Assembly (NCBI RefSeq): GCF_034718895.1
Contig: NZ_JAYERP010000001.1
Coordinates: forward strand, 806,001 to 870,000
DNA: 64,000 bases
Reading direction: 5' to 3'
Source of the DNA: Paenibacillus phoenicis
GTDB taxonomy: Bacteria > Bacillota > Bacilli > Paenibacillales > Paenibacillaceae
In this document: piece by piece, positions 23,332-31,474 of the stretch
Numbering within the stretch: the stretch's first letter is position 1
Layout of the letters: each line of letters opens with the position of its first letter
The notes under the pieces: generated by a model
Told to the model about the DNA's origin: nothing
Seen by the model: only the letters and a program-made list of their open reading frames with translations
The model's database searches: none
Position numbers and translations under genes: made by a program

Positions 23332-25152
23332 GTGATTCGATGGATTGTGAACCGGTTTTCGCACCATATTCAATTCCGGTTGACCGGATATTTTATTCTC
23401 ATTTTGCTTCCGCTGGTCTTGATCAGTCTGTTTGCGGTGGAGCGGTCGCGGGATATTCTCTATGATCAGGCGGTGCAGCGGACCGAAACGGCCCTCTCCT
23501 CGGCAATGAACCATTTCGACTTGGTCTTTCAGAACGTCGAGGAGATTTCGACGCTGATCGCCGGCGACCCGGCAATGAATGCGCTGCTGAACGAAAGCGG
23601 CAGCGATTTTTCGCCGCAATCCATCTTGGCGTTCTCTTCCATTTTGGAACAGTTGTCGAATTCGGTCTCAGTGAACCGGTATATCTCACAAATTTCCGTC
23701 TATCATCCCGCCTCGGGGATGCTGATCTCCACCCATTACGGAGGCAAGCAACTGGCCGGGGACGCGCAGAAGGAATGGTTTGTGGAAACTGCCCGCCGCA
23801 ACGGGACAGGGATTTCTTACGTTAAGGCCGATTATGCCGTGACGGACGAAGTGACCTTTGGGCAATTAACGAACTCCGACAGTATCTCGCTGCTAAGAGC
23901 GATGGATTTGTATAACAGCAATCGGCAAGCCAATTTATTGGTCGTGTCGTTCAGCAAGAACAAATTATTAAACATTATTAAAACGCTGCTGCCTTCCGAA
24001 AACAGCCGGATCGTCCTGTCGAATGAACGGGGGGAAGTGCTGCTGGAAGCGGGCAAGCCTTCGGCGATGCATCTGCCGGATCAGGATATGACCGTCACCA
24101 TCGATTCCTCCTATTCGCCCTGGCAGCTGACATTGGTTCAGCCAAAAAGCGAGCTGTACCGGGAGACGGATCAACTGCGGCTGTTTACTTTTTCAATTAT
24201 TGGGCTGAGCTTAATTCTGGCACTGATCGTTTCCTGGGTGGTTTATAGCGGAATTGCCTCCCCCGTACTGAAATTGGCCAAGGGGATGAGGCGCTTAAGT
24301 AACGGCGAGCTTAACGCACATGTCCGCACGAACCGGAAGGATGAATTCGGTTTTTTGATTCAATCTTTTAATCGCATGGCCCTGGTACAGAAGCATTTAA
24401 TCGAGGACCATTACGAGCAGCAACTGCGGCTGAAAACAACCGAACTCCGGTTTCTGCAGTCGCAGATCAACCCGCATTTTTTATATAACACGCTGGATTC
24501 GATTTACTGGATGGCTAAGAATTACGATGCGGAGGAAATCAGTGAGATGGTAATGAATCTCTCCAGCTTTTTCCGGCTGAGCCTGAACAAAGGACGGCAG
24601 GAGTTTACGGTCGAGGAGAGCATCGCTCACTTGAACTATTATTTACGGATTCAGCAGCTTCGCTTCATGGATAACTTCCAAGTGGAATACCGGATTTCGG
24701 AGCAAAGCAAGCGGATTCCGCTGCTCAAGCTGCTGCTGCAGCCGATTGTGGAGAATGCCATCATCCATGGGATGGAGGGAAAGGAAGTGGGCGGTTATTT
24801 AGTTATCTCCAGTTGGGTGGAACAGGAGCATACGCTTCACATCCGCGTGGAGGACAATGGGCCGGGGATTGAGGAAGAACGGCTTCACTACATTCAACAG
24901 GAGCTTGACCGGATGGATCTCCGCAAGATCGTGGCCTATTCACAGGATGAAGAGCAGGTGAAAGATTTATTTGGCCTGCGGAATGTGCTGAGCCGGATGA
25001 AGCTGTACTACGGACCGGAGGCACGGCTGACCGTACAAAGCGCTCCGGGGGAAGGAACGACCGTTACGTTATCGATTCCATTAAAGGAGGGACAGGATGA
25101 ATCTGATGATCGTGGAGGACGAGCCCCGGCTGCGGCAAGCGCTAGCCTATAA
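23332..25152 (+). CDS. YesM-type sensor histidine kinase
   Basis: A 606-residue membrane kinase. The N-terminal transmembrane helix lies near residues 20-40, an extracellular dCache-like sensor follows to about 285, then a second helix, a HAMP region (GMRRLSNGELNAHVRTNRKDE), and the His_kinase domain with His382 in QINPHFLYNTLDSI. The ATPase domain holds LLQPIVENAIIHGM and VEDNGPGIEEERL. It should sense an extracellular sugar or binding protein and phosphorylate the YesN partner. The GTG start has AAGGGGG 6 bases upstream. The 3' end overlaps the response regulator by 56 bp. Confidence 0.93.
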   Translation: MIRWIVNRFSHHIQFRLTGYFILILLPLVLISLFAVERSRDILYDQAVQRTETALSSAMNHFDLVFQNVEEISTLIAGDPAMNALLNESGSDFSPQSILAFSSILEQLSNSVSVNRYISQISVYHPASGMLISTHYGGKQLAGDAQKEWFVETARRNGTGISYVKADYAVTDEVTFGQLTNSDSISLLRAMDLYNSNRQANLLVVSFSKNKLLNIIKTLLPSENSRIVLSNERGEVLLEAGKPSAMHLPDQDMTVTIDSSYSPWQLTLVQPKSELYRETDQLRLFTFSIIGLSLILALIVSWVVYSGIASPVLKLAKGMRRLSNGELNAHVRTNRKDEFGFLIQSFNRMALVQKHLIEDHYEQQLRLKTTELRFLQSQINPHFLYNTLDSIYWMAKNYDAEEISEMVMNLSSFFRLSLNKGRQEFTVEESIAHLNYYLRIQQLRFMDNFQVEYRISEQSKRIPLLKLLLQPIVENAIIHGMEGKEVGGYLVISSWVEQEHTLHIRVEDNGPGIEEERLHYIQQELDRMDLRKIVAYSQDEEQVKDLFGLRNVLSRMKLYYGPEARLTVQSAPGEGTTVTLSIPLKEGQDESDDRGGRAPAAASASL

Positions 25153-26692
25153 TATCATGTGGGAGTCGCACGGGATCGACATGATTGGTACCGCAGCAAA
25201 CGGTTTGGATGCGCTTAGGCTCATGGAGCGCAAGAAGCCGGATCTCATGCTGATCGACGTGCAAATGCCGGGCATGGACGGATTGGAGTTATTGCGGGAG
25301 CTTAAAGGTCGGGGCTTACTCAACCGGTTGATGAAAATCATTATTTTAAGCGGACACGACAATTTTGAATTTGCCCAGATTGCGCTTAAGCATGGGGTTT
25401 CACGGTATTTACTGAAGCCGGCAGGCGAGGCGGAGATCTTGGAAGCGGTCTTGGATGCCAGACGCCAGCTGCAACAGGATCTCGAAGAGTGGCGGCGGCA
25501 GGCCGCTTTGGAGAAGCAGTGGTGGTCCAACCTGCCGCATTTGCAAAACCTGTTCTTCCTTCAGTGGGCGGGCGGCAAGATGGGACGGGAGGAAATTCTG
25601 GCGAAAAGCCATGAACTGCACGTTCCGCTGCATCGGGAGGATCGGATTGCGGTTGCGGCGGTGGAACTGGACCCTTCCCCGAAGGAGGAAGAGACGACGG
25701 AAATTCAGAAGTTTACACTCCAGTTGCTGGCCAAGGAGCTGCTAACTCCACCGGATTGGTGGATCGCCGCCAACTCAGACATGAATCTGATGATGGTCTG
25801 CGTGATTGGCCCCGAGGCCGATGCGAGCGAAGCGTTGCTGCGCATGAATGCGGACTTGTCCCAGCTGCTCTCGCGAACCAAGGAAGTGCTGCAACGGACT
25901 GCCAGTGCGGGCCTTAGTGCGGCGGTTGGTCCGTTGGAGGACCTGTCATCCTTGTACCGGCAGGCTTGTCATGCCCTGCAGGAGCGAGTTGTGTACGGGC
26001 ATGACTTAGTGATCCCATATCGTGAAACCGCCGGGGAGACCGCTCGGCCTTTTGCGATCGAGCCCCATCTGGAGAAGGAGCTGGAGATCGGGCTGGAGAC
26101 CGCAGATGAGTCCAAGGCGATGACAGCTTTGCAGGGGATATGGGATGCGCTGGTTTCGAGAATGGCGTCCTCGGACGATTTTCACGAGGCGGTGCTTTTT
26201 GTGCTTGGCTTGTTTGCCCGGATGATTCAAAAGCGGGGGTGGACGACCAAGCAGGTGCTTGGCGACGAGGCGAAGTATATCCAGAATGTGAGTCTGCTGA
26301 GCACCCAAACGCAAACTTGGGCGCTGCTGACGAGAATCGTGCAACGCATCATAGCCTACGTGAAGGAGCAGCGGAAAGCGAGCAGCCACCAGGTGGTGAA
26401 GGAGGTCCTTCGTCTGGTGAACGAGGAAATGGATCAGGAACTGACACTGCACATGGTAGCGGATCGCATATATATCAACTCCTCTTACCTCAGCCGGCTG
26501 TTCAAGCAGGAGATGGGAGTAGCCTTTTCAGATTACGTCCTCGAGCGCAAAATGGAGCGAGCCAAGGCGCTGCTGCAGGAAGGGCACAAGGTCTATGATG
26601 CCGCGCGTTCAGTGGGTTACCGGGATGTCAGTTACTTCACCAAGGTGTTCCGCAAGTACTGGGGAGTAAACCCCGGGGAGTGTAAGGGTTAG
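25097..26692 (+). CDS. YesN-type response regulator with AraC DNA-binding domain
   Basis: A 531-residue cytoplasmic regulator. The receiver domain (1-125) has the acidic pair in VEDEPR, phospho-acceptor Asp54 in LMLIDVQMPGMDG and the conserved Lys in YLLKPAGEAE. A long central helical region links to a C-terminal AraC pair of HTHs (about 430-531): LHMVADRIYINSSYLSRLF and KVYDAARSVGYRDVSYFTKV. AAAGGAGG lies just before ATG 25097. It likely activates the nearby transport and hydrolase genes when its kinase senses substrate. Confidence 0.93.
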   Translation: MNLMIVEDEPRLRQALAYNIMWESHGIDMIGTAANGLDALRLMERKKPDLMLIDVQMPGMDGLELLRELKGRGLLNRLMKIIILSGHDNFEFAQIALKHGVSRYLLKPAGEAEILEAVLDARRQLQQDLEEWRRQAALEKQWWSNLPHLQNLFFLQWAGGKMGREEILAKSHELHVPLHREDRIAVAAVELDPSPKEEETTEIQKFTLQLLAKELLTPPDWWIAANSDMNLMMVCVIGPEADASEALLRMNADLSQLLSRTKEVLQRTASAGLSAAVGPLEDLSSLYRQACHALQERVVYGHDLVIPYRETAGETARPFAIEPHLEKELEIGLETADESKAMTALQGIWDALVSRMASSDDFHEAVLFVLGLFARMIQKRGWTTKQVLGDEAKYIQNVSLLSTQTQTWALLTRIVQRIIAYVKEQRKASSHQVVKEVLRLVNEEMDQELTLHMVADRIYINSSYLSRLFKQEMGVAFSDYVLERKMERAKALLQEGHKVYDAARSVGYRDVSYFTKVFRKYWGVNPGECKG

Positions 26693-26756
26693 TTTAGGTT
26701 AAGCTTCGGCTTGGCCCGACTCCGGGCTGTGCCTGGCTTGGGGCGGGGGGATGTGT

Positions 26757-26885
26757 GGTGCTGGGTACCAGTTGCTAGAAGTCTGATGCAAGGGCGGTGG
26801 CAGGATGTTGGGTACCGACTAGGTGCGTGGAGCTGCTGTTGGGTACGTAAATGTGGTGTGGTGCTGGTGGTTAGGTGCTGGGTGT
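26757..26885. repeat. G/T-rich stretch with degenerate GKTGGGTAC repeats
   Basis: After the yesN-like stop the plus strand is strongly G/T-biased. GCTGGGTACC (about 26760), GTTGGGTACC (about 26807), GTTGGGTACG (about 26838) and GCTGGGTGTT (about 26877) form irregularly spaced imperfect repeats. Frames across it look non-coding. No role is evident. Confidence 0.45.
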
Positions 26886-26910
26886 TTCGGGTTCGCGACA
26901 GTAGTTCAGT

Positions 26911-27096
26911 TCTAACGCTTGTGAGTAACGCTATTTGGGTCTTTTCGACGTGGTTTGAAATCTAACGCTGATCAGAAAGCTTATTTCCCGATTTTCGGCG
27001 GAACAGGGGCGGTTTTTCCGTGAATAAGCTCTCTGGCAAGCGTTAGAATCTGAACTCCCCCGATTTTCCCGAAATAAGCACCAGGGCAAGCGTTAG
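26911..27096. repeat. Intergenic palindromic repeat cluster (CTAACGCT / AGCGTTAG)
   Basis: CTAACGCT occurs at 26912 and 26962, and its reverse complement AGCGTTAG at 27039 and 27089. Inside the central pair a second inverted match (CTTATTTC... / ...GAATAAG) makes an 85-bp imperfect palindrome with a GGCGGAACAGGGGCGG-type centre. Another ATTTTCCCGAAATAAGC half-unit follows. This looks like a dispersed intergenic repeat of the REP/MITE kind. With the G/T stretch it fills the 540-bp gap 26693-27232, which holds no gene. Confidence 0.6.
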
Positions 27097-27232
27097 CGAG
27101 ACATGAACACGCACGGAGCATGCCGACGCTGGGCAGAAACAGCTGACAAGTGTGCTTAACTCTTACGTTACGTCATAGATAATAATTCACCCTAAGTAGA
27201 CCGATTCAGATTTTGAAGTTCATAGGTTTACT

Positions 27233-27562
27233 TTATGTAATTGGCTCAAGATAGATTACTTCTTTGCCCTGTTGGGTAGCATAATCAATTTCTCTTCTTG
27301 TGCTTTCACCAATGTATCCATTGACATTGATCACGAAGATTTCGTCTGACATATCGATTTTGTGATAGTGAAGATATTCAAAGAGTTTAACTTGTTCTTC
27401 GGTTACTTCGATATTATCGCTTTGCTCGAAAAAACCAAGACTAAGTACAATTCTGCCTTTTAGGGTCAAATTAGCTTCTGCCTCACGGAATTGTTTTTTG
27501 AACTTTGTTGAACCACATAAAGTCACTACGATTGGTTTATTATGTTGCGAAAAATCGTTCAT
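27233..27562 (-). CDS. Nucleoside 2-deoxyribosyltransferase-like / DUF4406-type protein
   Basis: A 109-residue small cytoplasmic protein. VTLCGSTKFKKQFREAE at the start and DEIFVINVNGYIGESTRRE near the end match the nucleotide-recognition fold of the 2-deoxyribosyltransferase superfamily, where the Gly-Ser-Thr loop and the late Glu help catalysis. Whether it is an active transferase is unknown. ATG 27562 is used because AAGGGGA lies 6-7 bases upstream; a six-residue longer start exists. Base composition is more AT-rich than its neighbours and it stands alone between repeats, which hints at independent acquisition. Confidence 0.7.
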   Translation of the reverse strand: MNDFSQHNKPIVVTLCGSTKFKKQFREAEANLTLKGRIVLSLGFFEQSDNIEVTEEQVKLFEYLHYHKIDMSDEIFVINVNGYIGESTRREIDYATQQGKEVIYLEPIT

Positions 27563-27726
27563 ACAGGTCCCCTTATTCATAATATTCTTTCGGAATTCGA
27601 GTTACTGACTTTTATTGCTTTCACTTACAAATCCGATGAGCGAATCAAATACTAGATTTTCTTTACGAGGCTATTATGTATAACCTAGGCCAAACCGTGA
27701 AATTAAATATATGCTCCACACTAATG

Positions 27727-27750
27727 GAAGCCGCAAGGCTTCTTTTTTTT
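27727..27750 (+). terminator. Hairpin terminator in the leader of the lplB-like operon
   Basis: GAAGCC (27727-27732), a GCAA tetraloop, GGCTTC (27737-27742) and eight T make a textbook rho-independent terminator on the plus strand. No plus-strand gene ends nearby: the adjacent gene runs the other way and yesN ends 1 kb before. It may attenuate the operon starting at 27888 or end a short leader RNA. The 325-bp gap 27563-27887 holds this and the direct repeat at 27839. Confidence 0.8.
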
Positions 27751-27838
27751 GCCCATGAAAGACTCAGAAGCCATCATTTTACCATAAATAGTAATTGGTC
27801 TCTCCTACTCAGCCCGCCGGTCCGATTTTACAATATGT

Positions 27839-27856
27839 TCACAAGATGGTCACAAG
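27839..27856. promoter_or_regulatory. Direct repeat TCACAAG x2 upstream of the transporter operon
   Basis: TCACAAG occurs at 27839-27845 and 27850-27856, start to start 11 bp, one helical turn, a spacing common for AraC-type regulators such as YesN. A TACAAT at 27829-27834 could be a -10 box. The site is 32 bp before ATG 27888. This is suggestive only. Confidence 0.25.
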
Positions 27857-27887
27857 TGGACGATGGAGAGCGAAAGGGGGCAAGCGG

Positions 27888-28862
27888 ATGCAAGTAAAGA
27901 CCAGAGCCGGGGTGGAATCGACCCAAACCAAAACACCTCAAGTGAAGCGAAGCTATTGGAGGCGGTTAGGACTTGACATCCGGAAGGAATGGGATCTCTA
28001 TCTCATGCTCGTGCCGGGCATTTTATTCATCTTGCTGTTTAAGTATACGCCAATGTACGGAATTACGATTGCCTTCAAGGATTTTAATATTTTCACCGGA
28101 TTTGCGGACAGCCCATGGGTGGGGTGGAAGCATTTCGAGCGGCTGTTTACGTCGCCGGACTTTGCCCAAGTGTTTAGAAATACGGTCATCATCAGTTTTC
28201 TGAAGATCGTTATTTTGTTTCCGTTACCGATCGTGGTTGCGCTGATGCTCAATGAGATGCGGAATATGATCTTCAAACGGACGGTGCAAACCGTGATCTA
28301 TCTGCCTCATTTCCTGTCTTGGGTTATCGTTGGCGGATTGTTTATGGATTTACTATCAACAAACGGCGGGATCGTTAACAAAGCGCTCACCGCGATGGGG
28401 ATGGAGCCGATCGCGTTCTTTCTGGACAACAGCGTGTTTCGCAGCGTCCTGATCACTTCGGCGGGCTGGAAGGAAACCGGCTGGAGTACGATCGTCTACC
28501 TGGCGGCGTTCACCACCATCGATCCCATGCTCTATGAAGCGGCAAGGATGGATGGAGCCGGGAGATGGAAGCAGCTGTGGCATATTACTTTGCCGGGGAT
28601 CGCGCCGGTCATCATCCTGATGTTTATCCTGCGGCTCGGCAGCGTGCTGGAAGCCGGAACGGAACAGATCTTGGTGATGTACAATCCCGTCGTCTATCAG
28701 GTGTCAGACGTCATCGGCACGTATGTGTACCGCCGCGGGTTGGGCAGCCAGGATTACAGCTTTTCCACAGCGGTGGGACTGTTTGAGGCCGTAATCTCCT
28801 TCACCTTGGTCATTGCAGGGAACGCAGCCAGCCGCAAATATTTACAGCGCGGGATTTGGTAG
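27888..28862 (+). CDS. LplB-type sugar ABC transporter permease
   Basis: A 324-residue permease with six predicted membrane spans. The N-terminus has the LplB-family pattern DLYLMLVPGILFILLFKYTP (here with RKEW before it and WDLYLM), and the EAA loop reads LYEAARMDGAGRWKQLWHIT. It imports oligosaccharides such as uronate- or rhamnose-containing fragments in related systems. ATG 27888 has AAAGGGGG 7 bases upstream, better than an in-frame start at 27795. A binding protein and second permease follow; no ATPase gene is present. Confidence 0.93.
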   Translation: MQVKTRAGVESTQTKTPQVKRSYWRRLGLDIRKEWDLYLMLVPGILFILLFKYTPMYGITIAFKDFNIFTGFADSPWVGWKHFERLFTSPDFAQVFRNTVIISFLKIVILFPLPIVVALMLNEMRNMIFKRTVQTVIYLPHFLSWVIVGGLFMDLLSTNGGIVNKALTAMGMEPIAFFLDNSVFRSVLITSAGWKETGWSTIVYLAAFTTIDPMLYEAARMDGAGRWKQLWHITLPGIAPVIILMFILRLGSVLEAGTEQILVMYNPVVYQVSDVIGTYVYRRGLGSQDYSFSTAVGLFEAVISFTLVIAGNAASRKYLQRGIW

Positions 28863-28880
28863 GAAAGGGGGAGCTCATAC

Positions 28881-29795
28881 ATGGATCATAAACAAGCCTT
28901 GGAAGGATTGCAGCCGCGCGGAGTGATCAAAACCTCGTTTTCCGAAAAATGCTTTACCGTTTTCAATTACGTCTTCTTTATTCTGCTAGGGCTGACAACA
29001 TTGCTTCCGTTCGTCAATTTGCTTGCCAAGTCCTTGAGCAGCGAAAGCGCCGTAATCTCAGGAAGGGTGGGGTTGCTTCCGGTAGGACTGCAATTTGAGA
29101 CATATCACTATGTGCTTCAAGACTCCATGTTCCTCAATTCGCTGAAGGTATCCATCGCCCTGACGGTGATCGGAACGGCATGCAGTTTGTTTCTGACGAC
29201 GCTCACGGCTTATCCCTTGTCTAAAGTACGGCTGCGTGGACGAAAAGGGATCTTGTTGATTTTCGTTTTTACCATGTTGTTCAGCGGCGGGTTAATTCCC
29301 ACCTATCTGCTGATGCAGAACCTGAACCTGGTCAACTCCTTCCCGGTCTTGTTCCTCCCGGCGATGGTAAACGTCTACAACATGCTGATCATAAAAAACT
29401 ACTTTGAAGGCCTCCCGGAAGAATTGGAAGAATCGGCTAAACTGGACGGGGCGGGGAATGTCCGAATCCTCATGTCGGTCATGCTCCCCTTGTCGCTGCC
29501 GGTGCTGGCGACGATTGGTTTGTTTTTTGCCGTAGCGTTCTGGAACGACTATTTCACGGCCATGATTTACATCAGTGACCCGGCCATTAAGCCGATGCAG
29601 CTGTATTTGAAGGAGCTGCTCGTTTCCTCCAGCGGGGATTTCCTGAAAGATAACATCGATGCGGCCATTAACACTACCCCGCAGTCGATCCAAGCTTCCT
29701 CCATTTTGCTGGCGACCATTCCGATTCTGCTCGTGTATCCTTTCTTGCAAAAATACTTCGTAAAAGGCGTGCTGGTGGGTTCAGTGAAAGGTTGA
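28881..29795 (+). CDS. LplC-type sugar ABC transporter permease
   Basis: A 304-residue membrane partner of the preceding permease. It has YVFFILLGLTTLLPFVNLLA as the first span, PLSKVRLRGRKG after the second, and the EAA loop ELEESAKLDGAGNVRILMSV. It begins 18 bp after the LplB stop with AAAGGGGGAG as binding site. The 107 bp after it contain a strong GGGAGGTGATG with a 17-codon open frame (29836-29889), which may be a leader or chance. Confidence 0.93.
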   Translation: MDHKQALEGLQPRGVIKTSFSEKCFTVFNYVFFILLGLTTLLPFVNLLAKSLSSESAVISGRVGLLPVGLQFETYHYVLQDSMFLNSLKVSIALTVIGTACSLFLTTLTAYPLSKVRLRGRKGILLIFVFTMLFSGGLIPTYLLMQNLNLVNSFPVLFLPAMVNVYNMLIIKNYFEGLPEELEESAKLDGAGNVRILMSVMLPLSLPVLATIGLFFAVAFWNDYFTAMIYISDPAIKPMQLYLKELLVSSSGDFLKDNIDAAINTTPQSIQASSILLATIPILLVYPFLQKYFVKGVLVGSVKG

Positions 29796-29902
29796 AGCAA
29801 CATGGCTCGATTAAGGCTAACACCTGAAGGGAGGTGATGAGCTCCGCTTGCAGTAGAACCCCAGTAGAAACCCAAAAACAACCGATTTGAAGGAGGGTAT
29901 AT

Positions 29903-31444
29903 ATGAATTTAAAGATGAAAAAAACGTCAGCGGTACTTACCGCCATCCTTGGCTTTGCCCTAGTGTTGTCCGGTTGCGGCGGCGGAGGAGGCGGAACGTC
30001 AGAGCCTGCTGCGACTGAACCATCGGGAGGAAACACCAACACATCAACAACAGAAGGCAGTAACAGCGGGGGAAGCACGGACAAACCAGATTTGCGGATG
30101 ATCATGCAATACGGGCTGTTTGATCCGAAGACCGAATACGTCGCAAAATACATCGAAGAACGCACCGGGTTTCATGTGGAATATGAATTGCTGCCGGCGG
30201 AGAACGCTGATGAGAAGCTGAACTTGATGGTATCCAGCAAAGAAAATTACGACATCGCCAAGCTGAATGCCGCCCAATTCTACAATCTGGCTTCGGCGGG
30301 GGCACTCGAACCGATGGATGAACTGCTGGAGGCCCATGGCAACTATATTAAGCAGTCGATCAAGCCGGAGTCCTTCGCCAGTGCTACGATCGACGGCAAG
30401 ATCTACGGGATTCCCGAAACGGGAGCGGGTGTGAGCATCGGTGAAGAGCTGGTCGTTCGCCAGGATTGGCTGGATGAGCTGGGCTTGTCCATCCCAACGA
30501 ACCGCGATGAACTCTATACGGTACTTAAGACGATCAAGGAGAAGAAAAATGTCATCCCGCTGACGCTGAGCAAGGACTCCATCTACGGCGACATTGCGGC
30601 TACCTTTGGCGTGCTTACCGATTGGAAGGAAGTCGACGGCAAGCTGGTTCACCGGGCGGAGCAGCCGGAGATGAAAGAATACATTACCTTCATGAACAAG
30701 CTGTATAAAGAAGGATTACTGGACACCGAAACGCCGCTCAATACCGCTCAAGAATCGATTGAGAAGTTTTCTGGCGGCAAAGCAGCGATGTATAAGCTGG
30801 CCTGGTGGAATGCGGGATCTGCGATCGCGGCGTTGCAGAAGAACTTCCCTGAGGCCAAGACGTCGATCATTCCTTATCTGAAAGGACCGGACGGGAAAGC
30901 CGTCGTTGGCGCAAAAGCAAATGTGACCTGGTACATCGGCATTTTGAAATCCTCCAAAAATAAAGAAGCGGCCATGGAATTCCTGAATGCGAAGCTGGAG
31001 CCTGAGACATTCAAAGGCATCGCGCTGGGTCAAGAAGGGGTTCACTATGAAGTGAAGGACGACAAATATTATCCAATTCTCCCGATCTTTAATGAACAGT
31101 TAAACAATGCGAGCAACTTCCTGACTGGCGTGGACGAAGAGAAATATCCGATCTATTGGCAAGCCCGCGTGCGGAAGGATCCGGTGCTTCAGGCGCATTT
31201 TGAAGCGTTCCAGAAAAATGCAGAAGGTCTGGTTGTCGTTGATCCGATGTCTACGGCGCCGCCCATTGAAGCTGTGTCCAAAAATCTACTGAAGCTGACA
31301 ACGATGCTGGATGACAATGTGCTACAGTTTATTTCCGGGGCGAAGCCGATTGAACAATACGATCAATTCTTGGCGCAATGGAGAGCAGAAGGCGGAGCTG
31401 ACATGGTGGCTGCGGCGAACGAATGGTTCCAGTCTACGAAATAA
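29903..31444 (+). CDS. LipO-type solute-binding lipoprotein
   Basis: A 513-residue lipoprotein: signal peptide with lipobox Cys25 (ALVLSGC), a Gly/Ser/Thr/Asn linker to about residue 60, then the binding-protein body with YIEERTGFHVEYELLPAENA, VVRQDWLDELGLSIPTN and AMYKLAWWNAGSA. It is a second, independent relative of the one at 21731. It presents substrate to LplB/LplC. AAGGAGGG lies 7 bases before ATG 29903. The next gene starts 30 bp on, so the hydrolase is in the same operon. Confidence 0.92.
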   Translation: MNLKMKKTSAVLTAILGFALVLSGCGGGGGGTSEPAATEPSGGNTNTSTTEGSNSGGSTDKPDLRMIMQYGLFDPKTEYVAKYIEERTGFHVEYELLPAENADEKLNLMVSSKENYDIAKLNAAQFYNLASAGALEPMDELLEAHGNYIKQSIKPESFASATIDGKIYGIPETGAGVSIGEELVVRQDWLDELGLSIPTNRDELYTVLKTIKEKKNVIPLTLSKDSIYGDIAATFGVLTDWKEVDGKLVHRAEQPEMKEYITFMNKLYKEGLLDTETPLNTAQESIEKFSGGKAAMYKLAWWNAGSAIAALQKNFPEAKTSIIPYLKGPDGKAVVGAKANVTWYIGILKSSKNKEAAMEFLNAKLEPETFKGIALGQEGVHYEVKDDKYYPILPIFNEQLNNASNFLTGVDEEKYPIYWQARVRKDPVLQAHFEAFQKNAEGLVVVDPMSTAPPIEAVSKNLLKLTTMLDDNVLQFISGAKPIEQYDQFLAQWRAEGGADMVAAANEWFQSTK

Positions 31445-31474
31445 GCCATCCTCAGATCAAAAGGAGGCATCTGG

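Noticed and set aside
26711..26965. 84-codon frame after yesN
   Set aside because: It crosses the G/T-rich repeats, is Trp/Val/Gly-biased and has no ribosome site.
26911..27096. CRISPR array
   Set aside because: Units are inverted rather than direct repeats, spacing is irregular, and no cas genes are present.
29836..29889. 17-codon frame behind GGGAGGTG
   Set aside because: The site is only two bases from the ATG, too close for good initiation, and the peptide shows no feature; left as a note under the LplC-type permease.
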